From positions 13,335,619-13,399,618 of the forward strand of contig NC_088105.1 of assembly GCF_036370855.1 (NCBI RefSeq): a stretch of DNA of 64,000 nucleotides, given 5' to 3'. Both the position numbers and the translations under genes were made by a program. The stretch comes from Dromaius novaehollandiae (lineage: Eukaryota; Chordata; Aves; Casuariiformes; Dromaiidae). Below are positions 46,901 to 59,000 of the stretch, piece by piece. Within the stretch, counting starts at the first letter, position 1; each line of letters starts with the position of its first letter. The notes below the pieces were generated by a model. The model was not told where the DNA came from, searched no databases, and was given only the letters and a program-made list of their open reading frames with translations.

Positions 46901-49900
46901 CAACGTCTTTTCTCCTCCTTCAAGCTTGTTCTCTGAACTAGCTGGAAAAGAATTCAAAAGGATCCAGCTGGAGGCAGACACACTGCATGGAAAATTCCAG
47001 TCTGAACCACTAAAGTTTAAGCAACTAAAAAAAGAGGGCCATATAATAGGGACAGTTAATCAGTTTTAATTATAGGTGGTGTTACCAGCTATGCCTATAA
47101 TTGCATTACCCTGGTTACACACTCACAATAACTCCACTGAAAAGAATGTCCTCACCACTCTGGGGGACACAGAGAAAGAACAGCTTGGGGAGGCAAAGGT
47201 GAAAGCACCATTGTATAAAAACTCTTCTGTTTGCTGTCTTCCAAGAAAAGGGCCCCCTGAGTAGATGTAAAACTTACAGCAAGATGGTAAAGCCTAAAAG
47301 TTCACCCAATAGGTACAGCTGAAGGACTGTATACAGAAAAAAAAGAACAAATCCCTTCCTCCCTGCCAAAAAAAGCTGTGATGGAGAACCCATTGGCAAA
47401 GTCTCTGGGCAATACTTTGACAGCAGATTGGCCCTCCTGGATCCCCCCTAACCTGGAGAGGGTGCAGAAGGTGCTGGTTTAAGACTGGGAACAGCCCCCC
47501 GGTGTACCAAGGCACTTTGACTTACCTCTGCTCTCTCTAGAAAGAGATCTCCACTCTTCTGTCAGCCACCTGGACATGTGGCTGGGATCCAAATCACCTA
47601 ACTTCAGACAACTACAACCCAGACACCTGCAGCTGAGACAGTCAGCCTAGACTGCCTTTGTAATGAGGGGCAGCAAGGTATTGCTAGAGCATGACTTATC
47701 TAATCTATAGGAGAGTTTCTGCTTGAGACAGAGACAAACTGCATCTTAAAATTGCCTATTTCTTCCCTCTGCCTGTGGAGGAGGAAGATGACCAGCTCAG
47801 GTGAATGTCAACATTTACTCTGATGGATCCTACCCCTCCTTACTAATCCACTACTCCAACACTATTCTGACTTTTAAAATAATTTCTTTCCCTGAAAATA
47901 ACTCAGCAGCTTGCTTCTGATGCTGCGGAGGGGGATAGCTTACAGCAGCTTGCTGCAAATTTCACAGCTGCATCTGAACAGCAGGAAAACAAATGATAGG
48001 TCAACCTTATTCATTGCTTTTGCAGGACAACACTTTGAGAAGATGCAAAAATAGGCAATCTGAAGACTTAAAAACATTATTGCCTGCACTTGGAAAGCTT
48101 CTACCCTAGCCACACAACTAGAAGCTTTGACGGGGAGAAGAAGAAAAGCCTAGATTTGGTTTAGGTTCTCACACTCATTACAGTGAAATCCCTCCTTCCC
48201 TATGCTTTGCATTTAGGAGTGCTAATGGGTCAGAGAGCAGAAAAGACAATAGATGAGAACTGGGAGAGGGGTCCAGTCATCACTAGATTGCATGGAATGA
48301 TTCCCACAAAATGCAACATAAAGCAGCTGCAGCAAGATCGTCAGAACCAACTCTCAGCATATGAACGAGAGTCATGCTTACAGCTCTTCTGACCTGGATC
48401 AAATTCCTAGTCTAATCTCTTCCCTCAGGAATTCCTAGTCTAATCTCTTCCCCTCTCCATCACAGCAGGAATCAGTTAATTACCAAACAGCCTATGCAGT
48501 CCCTCACCAGATTACACAGTCTTAGAGCTACACCTACTTACATACACAACAAAATATTTTTACTACAGGTAGTCGATTGAGACTGAGAGCGTGCACGCAA
48601 GCGCAGGCATGCCTGTGGGGCTGAGTGAGTGGGTGGGTGTGTTAAGCAAAAATTTCTTTCCAAGTCTGAGGTTATGGTACGGTGACCAACAATTTATTGA
48701 ATCCATAAGTTGAGGATATAAATCAGGGAATAAAAGAACATTAAAAAGTTTGCTGCATTGATACTCTGTTCCAGCACAGACATTTTACACAGCGCCAATC
48801 ATATCGTCTGCCAGAAGTTTCCTCATTGAAGGAAAGGCTATCTTTGCTCCCACCCAGAAAAAACACCTTAGTTATAAAAGCCTGCTAAGTTGCCGCTCAG
48901 CAGAGTCTGGCATAAAACCTGGCAGTGAATGAACTGGACAAGTTGAAGGTAATTTCCAGCACAACTGCACATTCCGAATTTCTGCTACAATGTCATTCTG
49001 ACCACATCTTTACACATGCATTGTCCTGCAGGGGATCACAAACCACTTAAGTTAGTTCCTACCACTGTGTGACAGGTGAATTCTCTTCTTCCTGTTTACA
49101 TGATATTCCTTGTGTTGCAGACCATGATCCAATCTCCCCAGCTTTCTTTTCTGGAATGTACACAAGCTTTCCTCGAGCACTGTAAAACTTTTGCTGGTGT
49201 CTCTGCATTACCCGTATCTACTTTAAACATTAGCAGTCTCAGCTGCTGGAGACATGGGAGGCTTGGGCTGCCTGGCAGCACACAGAGTACTGACCTGGCC
49301 CTCTGACGTTGACATCCAGAACATCCACTTCTTGATCTGCTTGAGGTGGTGTAAGGGCTAGTGATGTGCTTCCACAGATGTCTGCTGCCTCCAAGTGCTG
49401 CTGTGTCCACTGGCGCTGATCTACCTGTTCATCGCCTTCCGGGAGCAAGGCCTGATCTTCAGCCTGAGCACAGGAAGAAAGAAGTTGCTTCAAAGTGCTC
49501 ATCAAGAGGCCAAAGACACTGCAAGTTCTTACATTTTCATTCTTTCTTTTTTTTTTTCCCCCAGCTATTGAAGGCCTCCATTTACCTCAGCTTGGAATTC
49601 TTAACTTTTACATTTCCACCACACATGATCAGGTCTGAGCCGCAAGACATTACCCTCCTGTTAACCTTCTCTTCCCTTTGGTACAACGGGGCCTGGGTAA
49701 GGAGGGGACAAGGGAACAGAAGTTACCTGCTTTCTCTACTGGCCTGGAGTGGCTATGCTAACCTGAAGATTTGCTCATCAGGTGTCTTCAGTTATATCCA
49801 ACACACACCTGAGTAACAGGAGGTTTTGGGCAAGGAGCACACTTTGGAAGTTAATGCAGCTGTTTTCCTTGCTCGCAAAAAGCAGTCTCAGTGGTAAGCA

Positions 49901-50024
49901 GGCAATATTCAAGACAGAACTTCTTACCTTTGCTCTCTTCGGCTGCGGTCCGCCATCGCCTGCCCAGTGTTCAGTTGGTCCAGAATCTGCCAGGTTACCC
50001 TCCGGTATCTGCACCGACAGATTT
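40963..50024 (-). CDS. NOTCH2: NOTCH2 intracellular exons: ankyrin repeats, TAD and PEST
   Basis: Exons 50024-49928 and 49463-49295 link RAM to the ankyrin block. Exons 44617-44316, 43948-43801, 43290-43193 and the start of 42306-40963 encode the ankyrin repeats ([71 protein letters not shown]) that hold MAML and RBPJ. The last exon, 447 codons, contains basic nuclear-localisation runs (KRRRKKS), the transactivation region and the PEST/degron [17 protein letters not shown], recognised by FBXW7 in mammals. The middle of this exon is the most diverged from human, whereas the degron and NNMQVYA end are almost unchanged. Confidence 0.96.
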
Positions 50025-53000
50025 CTAACAAAGGAGAGCACATCACTTTGCAGGCTGACCAGGTGCTACTACCACTATTCATACCGGTCTGCAGAGACCA
50101 GGAATGGGCTAGAGTCAGCGTGGTAGTTTGCAAGCAGAGGGACCAAGAAGTTAGAAAGGAACAACCAAAAATCTCAACTGAAACAAATGTCACACAGCTG
50201 CTGCTTGGCAACAGGCATAACATGGATTAGTGGTGCCCATCCAATCAACTACAGCATGGAGCTTCTGTAGTTTCTGCTTGCAAATATCAAGCATGGCATA
50301 AGAAGACTGGGTCCTGACACCCATGACAGGCTTCTAGAAGACAGACAAGCTTAGCAAGCAATCACAACTGTCACACCATCGTGCTGATTGCAGATGCTGC
50401 CTTTCCAGTCAACACAAGAAGAGCAGATCAGATTGCACATATCTCTCTACCAGAGCTCTATACGGGCTATAAAATGAACTAAGTGTGCAATTGGGTGCCT
50501 GGTTTTATTTTTAACAATGTGTTATTGGGATGTCTGCAAAGTGTAAACCCAAGCCTTCTGTCTCTGAAAGCACGTACTGCATTAGCTGCAGAAAAAACAC
50601 TGAGCATTAGTGTAATACTCAGGTTAGTAACAACTGAACTCTAATGAACAGGACTTAGAAATAAAAATATTTTCCAGGCTGAATAACATCTCATTAAAGT
50701 ATCCATCCCTGGTTCACATATCTCCACATATCTCTTATTCCATGCAGACTCAGGAAAAGTAGATAGAGTTCATTCCCTGCATTAATTTTAGCCAGCCAAC
50801 AGTGGCATTAATACATTTAGAACTGTACACTTGGTTGATTCAGCGGAAAGTCAAAACTGCACAAATAGGATTCTTCTTTTGAAATTTTCCATTATTTCTG
50901 AGTCACATCTTCCATGCTTTGAGTTGAAAGTATTAAAAGTTCATTGTCACCTATGAAGTCAAAAATGTCACACCTAATCCCAGAGGAAATCATGCAACAA
51001 AGAGTACCCAACCACTGAACTAAACAAAGCATCAAATAACCAAATGTAATCAGGAGATTAGATTCCTTACTGATATTTTATAGATCATGGTCATTTAAAA
51101 TTCCTCTGTCCAATAAGGAAGTATTACATTTGGAGAGAGAAGCTAAACAGTTTTAGCTTAAAAGGCAGCTTTCCCTATGGAGCTAAGCGCCTTTAATGAA
51201 AGATCTGTAAACCATGTTCTTAAAATCCTGCAGCATGTTAGTAGACAGGTGATCAGTGGCCCAAATGCAGACTTACTTGAGTCCAACTGCATCTTCCCCA
51301 ACTGGCTCTCTACGCTTATGATTACTAGGATCTCTGCGCAGAATAAAGCCCTCTGGGAGCCACAGTGAACCATGCTTGCGTTTACGCTTTGCCATCATCA
51401 CGCCCAAGAGAAGGATTAAGAGGATGATCAAAGCTGCCACAGCAAGTAGGTAAAGCAACTGGGTCTTTGGTGGTAACAAGGGTTCACCTAAAAATCCAAA
51501 TTAAAACACAGTGAGATTAATGAAGTTGCGACAACAATCTCCAACCTACACGTGCTCTTTTCTCACCTAGTGTTTTCCCCACAGAGATGGCATATTGTTT
51601 GTACGCAGTGATGCCTTTAGAACAAACGCTTCAGGAAGCTTAGGTTGTGCTGCAACTGTCCTGAGAATACATCCTGTCTTCTCAGCTTCCACTGATATTG
51701 TTTCTCACCCAGTATTTTTTCAGAATATATGGCTGTTGAACTGAAGATTTTATTTCTTCAAGAGTCTGGCTGGCTGAAGACAGCCACCCTGAAACAGTGT
51801 GGGAAGATTTGATCCACATAAAGATCTGATTGAGCTCCAACTAGGAATCTAGCAAAGCTACCAATCCAGCATGAAACAGCAGCTGAGCCTCAGACTGCAG
51901 CAGTGGGGGACAGAAATCAAAAGGAATACATAGCGCCAGAGGAAGACACATCTGGAAGACTGAGGCGCATCCCCCTCTTTCTTTCACTCTAATGGCATCT
52001 TCTTCCTTCAGTTCATGGCTTAGAACAAAAGAATTGCTTCGAGGGCAGACAAGATGACTGCAGTGTGTGATACACCACAGCAGCATGTGAGAGAGCATGG
52101 TTTCTCCATGTATTAAAAATGACGAGGCTCCCAACTTATATGACCTGCCTTACTAATAAAGCAGGAAAAGTCCTCTCAGAAAAAGCGTAGCGCACATGCA
52201 TGCCTCTATCACCGGGGACGAATAAATTATCTCCCAGAAACCATACTGAACAGTGAGACATATGAAGATGATCAATAATCTGAGTGTGCATTTTGTAAGC
52301 TCAGGGTTACTGTCTGCCTCTCTGTACAAGACATTTTCCCTCTCAGATCACTTACTTTGGACAGACACAAAGGGATAGGGCAACATGCCCTTGATGGCCT
52401 GAGCAGCTAAGAGAGCCGCAGCAGCTTCTGTGTTCTGAAAACACTGCTCTGAATCCTCCGCACACTGACGGTTGTCAATCTCCAGGAACACTCTGGTGCT
52501 GCAACAACACAGTAACAGGGCACGAAGTCAGCAGCAGAAAAAGAAGTTTTTGCCAAAAGCATTGCTAAGTTAAATTGTGGCCTTTTAGGTTAACCTTTCC
52601 GCTACAGCACTGAATTTGGCACTCTCAGTGATTTTAATTTCACCCAAGCAAAACAGATAGGGGCTACAGCCCCAGACAGTCCAGAGCACCCACAAAGCAA
52701 AACCTATCAGCATAACAAGGCCAGAAAAACACAACAGCATCCACTTACCCAATGACCTCTCGCTCCAGTTCTCTGTGCTTGCGAATGATCATGAGAGATC
52801 GCCGACTCCGTGCTGCTGATTTCTCCCCATAGTATGGGAAGACCATGGGGTTTCCCTGGGAGTCCAGCTTGATTCTTAGGTTGGTATGGAGGAGAGTTCC
52901 TAAAGTGCGCAAGAAGCTGCGGACATCGCCCAGCAGCTCGTCAGGAGGCATCAAGACCACAATGATTAGGGTCCCCTCTGCTAATTTCTCAGCTTTGTCA

Positions 53001-56000
53001 CCAGCACAGTCCAGGCCGTCCCAGCCACACTCCTCGCTATTACAGCCCTGGTCACAGCGTCCATCTGCATAGTGATCTGCGCAATACTTGTCATACCTAG
53101 AACAGTCAAAGGGTTACAGTCAGCATACAGGATACACCTGTACAGTACACCTGCAGTCTAGGGGCTTGCAGATTAGTATACAAGGCCTTACATCTCTTCA
53201 GTCATTCTCACTTACAGTTGACGTCCAAGAACACTTGCATTCGGGATATAAGGAAAAAAGATACAACCCCAGGACGCAGATTGCGAACTGGTAGGGTGGA
53301 AGTAGGAAGTGCAGAACATCCACTTCAGTTCTGGTAACAGTGGAAGAGAACTGTTTATTCTGTTTACTGAGATAAAGCTGTAAGACCTGTCTCAAGTGAC
53401 AACCATCACAGCAAAGCTGTAGCATTTATCATGAATGACTGAAGAGAAAGCAGCGCCATGACAAAAAGGCAGGAACACACATTCTGAGGCAGCAAATGTT
53501 CCTGGGACAAAGATACAGGTATTGTAACCTGTATTGTAGCAGATATTGTAACAGCTATGGAGGGAATCCAGGATGGGAGGCAGCACTATTGAAATCTAGC
53601 ACAAGGTGAAATGCGTTCTGTTTACATTCCCACAGAAAGCAACAGAGATCCATCAAGCAGGTCAATACATTACCGTTGCTCAGGGTATCAACTTGGCTCA
53701 TAACATACAAATTCCAGAACTTCTTTCCAAAAATAGATGAAAAGTATACAAAAAGGAAAGGAAACTGCTTGATGCTCAACTTTTAGCAAGAGCATGGACC
53801 AGCAACAGAAAGGGAGAGGAGGAACAGGCATGAAGCATACTAGCTATTGAAAGCTTTAGCAGGAGACATATTAGCGACACAAAGAAACAGTTCTCAAGAT
53901 CCAGCCTTACTTGCATGTCTTGCTATTTTGCTGACATTCAAAGTTGTCAAACAGGCACTCAGGTGTGTTGCAGAAGTCGTCACACTGTCCATTGAAAAGC
54001 ATCCAGCAGCGCAGCGAAGACGAGCAGTTGGCCCAAGGATCTTCCATTGTCAAGGAACAGTCGCCTCCGTCCCACTGGCAGGCATGAGTGTTACAGTCTT
54101 CATCACAATAGCCATCCTTTGCCTTTTCCGCGCATTGGGAATCCAAACATGCTAGAGGCTCTTGGCTGGGATGTACGAGCTGTTCACACCGGCTGCCTTG
54201 GGCGTGATCGGGGCACTGACAGTAATAATAAGGAGACTGGGAACGAGGGTGGCAGCTCCCACCATTCTGGCAGGGGGCACTGGCACAACCGCTGTGTGTC
54301 TGGCATTCCTCTCCCGCAGACAGCTTGGGGCAGTAGCACCGGGGACCAGACGATGTCTGGATGCACTGCTCCCCCTTCTTGCATTTCACTTGCCCGCAAG
54401 TACTGTGGCTGCTGAACTCACATTTTGACCCAGAATAACCCTAGGGGGAAGAAAAAAAAAAGAAAGAGGCTCACAAACTTACTCTTCAGTGCTCTGAGGG
54501 CCAGAGGCAAGATGCCATGTGCAAACCCTTTCTCTGCAGTAATTCTTCTAGTCTCATTGTAGGAGCATGTCATGCTTTTCTGGGTCTAGCCTCAGGGATA
54601 AACTAGGACCTTACAAGGCTCCGCTACCTTTTGGAATGGGCTTAGGAGAGCCTTAAACAAGGGAAATCTTGCAATAAGAACAGAGAACATGGGAGAGCAA
54701 AAAGCCTGTTGAATATTTAATACTAGCTTTACGACAAAAAATCAGCTATGCTGCCTCAAAAGCAAAAGCAACGCCATTCTCCTAGGGCACCTGAAACCCC
54801 GGGGTTTCCCAGCTAGGTAGGTAACCTAAAGGATGTGGGAACAGAGTGCCCAAGCACACGGCTTTGCAGATAGTACAGAAAATAAATACTTCACCTACAG
54901 TGCACCAGTGAAACTAATGTCACTGCAGCCAGAGAACCCTACAGCCAGGGCAAGCTAACCAAATTTCAGGATACAGCACTTACCGGAGGACACTGGCAGA
55001 TGAACCCATCCGGCATATTGCTGGCAACAGCACAGGTACCTCCGTTCTGACAAGGCTTCCGGGGACACACATCTATTACACTCTCACAGTGACGACCTGA
55101 GACACAGATACATGGGCAGAAAAGAGCAGAGCAATGTCTACATGTACCAAAAAGCCATCACGAAGCAAAACACTCTAATTAGCAGCCCATAGCCACATGC
55201 TCCAGCGAGGCCTTCCCCTCAGAAGAGGCAGAGTACACCTCTTCAGGTAACATACACTGTTTAAGCAGCAGCCTCTTCCCTGATATGAGGAAGGCCCAAC
55301 ACTCAGTACTCGTGAGGGGTATCTGGAGACACCCCACCTCATCCGCCTCTTCTAAAAGGTGTGTGACCCAACACTAGGACAGAATTTGTTGCTGTCACCA
55401 AGGCATCCAGGTACAATGGCTAAAGGTGCTGTACCACATCGACTCCAGGTTTGCTAAGACTTCTGTACCTTTTAGGAGGTTCTCAATGAATCCAAAGGCA
55501 AATCACTCTCTAACCATGAATGAACAACCCTCAGTCTCTGGCAAGGAGGTACTGAGACAAGGAACATATCCAGTACCAACCAGTGCTGGAAGTAATGTAG
55601 GTGCCACATGATGGACAGAAGAGAAAGAAGCCCGGACAGTCTCCTGGCAGTTCACCTACTGACAGCGCCTGACCACTGATAGGGTATGCCTTAAGACCAG
55701 ACACAACATGAGGGAATAGGACAAGCAAGCAGAGCCTCCTCAGATTCTGTCAGTTATACAGAGGGGTCCTGTTGCCCTGACTAGCATTTGCAACAGCACA
55801 CAAAGGCAGCCCTCACTGGTGCCAGCGTTTAAAAAGATGAGGATGGCCTAAGCATGACTTGGACCCCTAGGAACAAATTAACAGAAGCCTCCACACGTGT
55901 GGCCAAGACTGACTGCTCACAAACAGGAGGAGACAGGGCAGGATGGCCCAAAGAGTCCTGGCACCCTATCAGTCACAAACCACACCAAAGGCACCCCTTC

Positions 56001-59000
56001 TCCTCCCAGGCAGACGGTCACTATGGAAGGTGCAGAGGAGGAGAGGCTAGAGGAAGAAGCATGCTCCCCCTCTGTGCCTAACATCTCCAGATGGATATCA
56101 TGTCTGAGACACAACCACTTCCCCTGCTCCTACAAAGGAGCAGCAGGTCTGCACTCCCACGCTGCAAGTTCCAGCAACACTTCTGTAAGAGCCAGGAGCA
56201 CTATGAGGCATAACTCATAAAAGCAAGCTTAACAGACAGACTTAAACAGAAACCTATCTAACATTTAGCGCCAGTGTCCCACTAGCTATCCTGCTCCAGT
56301 TTCCCCATACATTGCTGTTTTAGAAACTCCTTGTGTCAGTTAATCTAGTTAATGTTCAAAAACTACCACATGTATTCTTCAGATACACTACGTTCTTGTG
56401 ATTTCTTTGCATCTGACAACCACAAATTTAGTGAATAATCTCAGCATCTTTAAATTTTAAGAAAAAAGAGTAAAAAGTACTGGTGAAGCTTGCAGAAAAG
56501 GCCACTGGTAAGCAGGGAAAGTGAAAAGTTTAATGGAAGAAAACTGAATCTGTAAGCTAAACTGACATGCAAACTCAAAAGCTGAAAGTTAATACACATC
56601 TGGAGACTATTAGCCCAAACTTATACCCAGCGGGACAGAGAAAGCAGAATAGCAGTAATACTGACAAAGGAGAGATCTAGAAGGAGTGAGGCATAAGTTT
56701 GTGCAGAGTTAAATTTTTGCAGACTTGTGATTCAAAGTTGGACTGTGGAAGGATCACATCACTTAGCTAGGAACGTAAAGTCTGTCTACGCACAGAATAT
56801 TCCATCCTGACCACATCACCAATATAAGGCAGAAAGGGAGCGAGGGGTAGAAAAGGAGGCCAAAAGCTAATTATGGATACCATAAGACTGATATACAGAG
56901 AAAATGCATATGCTGCTTTGCAAAAGGAAAAGCTATGGAGAGGCTGACAGATGAAGAGTTACCCTTCCAATATTAGAAATGAGAAATTATGAAGGAGAAG
57001 AAAATACCAGGAAAAATAATCCTGGCAGCCAGGTGTCCCTGGAGATTCCTTTGTCTGAGACAACTCTGGAAGACCCATTTCTTAGAAGCTCTAAAGAAAA
57101 AGACTGGTTAAAAAACTAAGACACAGTGCTGGGAAACAATCGGGTATTGTAAAGGAAAGGGACTAGATAATATGATTCCCAGAAAGTGAATGAAAGACCA
57201 TTTTTCATGATATCACTGTGAAATTGGAAACAAGTTTCTGAATACTCACCAGTGAAAGCACTACGACAGATGCATGTATAATCATTTATCAGCTGAACAC
57301 AGTCCAGACTTCCACGAGGGCTACAAGGGTTAGAGAGGCATTCATTGATATCCCCCTCGCATCGCTCGCCTGCAAAGCCTGGGAGACAAACACAGCCATA
57401 GCTCCCGATCTGGTCAATGCACTGTCCTCCATTAAAGCAACGGGGTACTCCTGAATCCGAAATACAGTCATCGACGTTCTCCTCGCAGAAGCGGCCTATC
57501 AAAATAGTAAAAGGAGCAATTTGAGGATACGGTGTCATGGCCTCATTTCCTATATTGTTCAGCAAGTTTTAAGACTGCTTCACATGCAGTCCTAGATATA
57601 AACAGGTAAAGATCCCATTTAATTCAATCCAACCCAGTGCACTCAGTCAACCTCACACTGGACCTAGGGAGCATGTGTTTCAGATTCAGCCTGTTCTCAA
57701 TGGTACGTTATACTGGTATTTAGCAGCTTTCATTCTTGACTTAATTTAAGGGCATAATTAAAAACACAAAAACAAAACAAAAACAAAAAAGATACACTGA
57801 ATTTGCTCCTGTGACTGAACTCAGCCAGCCAGCCCTGCGCTGTCTCTTGCAAGGCTGTAAACCTCCCACCATTCATTTACTTTGGTGGTAATGCTGAAAC
57901 TCTGCAAAGGGCTTTTGTATCGTCATCATTAAAATGAGAAACAACAAACGAACAGAAAAACAACTGTGATAAAACACAGATTCCTAGCCAGTGTACCATT
58001 TCAGCAGTTTGACTCATGGGGACCTACAGTAAACTCTCAACACTGCTAGGGACGGCAGCTTCCCCCCCTCCCTACAGGGTGCCCGTTCAAGAGAAAATGT
58101 CTGTTACTGGTTCTGCTTTAGCCACACAGCATAACCGATGAAGGGGCACAGAGAGGGCAAGCTGAGCACGGAGCTTTGCCTGTTAATGCAGTTGACCTAT
58201 CCAGAGCAGATAAAACCATCCACCTAAACATAAAGGATGTCTATACTGTCATCGGTAAAGTATTGGTTTCAAACTGAGCCAGGGACAAAAGTTAACTCTT
58301 GACATCATAAGCAGTGAAATCACTCTCTCCTAATTCCTTTCATAAAAAAAAGATTAAATCCAAGAAGTAACTCATCACAACAATTATAGCTGGAAGAATT
58401 ACAAGAAGTACTTTCAGAACTTCAAAGATTCTTCAAAAGGAGGAGGAGTACTTTAGCACATTAGAAATACCCTGGCAATTCAGAATTTGGTACATAAATA
58501 CATACTTTGATGTAGAGTCACTAGAATCAAATACTTTTTTGATTGGAATATCAAATTAAAAACAATACGTGAAGAGCCGCTCTCACAATGATTTACAAAG
58601 AAATAAACACTTATGCAGATTGCAGACATATGCTGGCAGTCACACTAAAGTAAATGAACTGATAATAATGCATGTGCAGGAGGCAAACATTTTAGATGAT
58701 TTTATAATCTTTCTCAGGATATGAGCCAAGAATTTACTTCTACCTGACATGCATTTGGCCTCAGCTGAAGATTTTTTTTGTTGTTTTTTTAGTTTGAGAT
58801 GTCACACTTCAGAAAGAAAAATCAAGTTCAGAGGAATATAAAAATCTTTAACTGATTTGAGAAATAAATCGGAGGAAAAAAAAGTGAGAAAGCACTTGGT
58901 GATGGGTTAAAAATATTTGACCTGTGCTCTCTGTGCAGTCCTCAGTATTTGCAAGTGTAGAAGTTAGGGCATCAGGTCAGATATAACAGGGAAATGGCAG

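Noticed and set aside
51798-51805. TGTGGGAA, an RBPJ-type word in a NOTCH2 intron, considered as autoregulation
   Set aside because: A single 8-base match is expected several times in a window this size; no paired site or promoter context.
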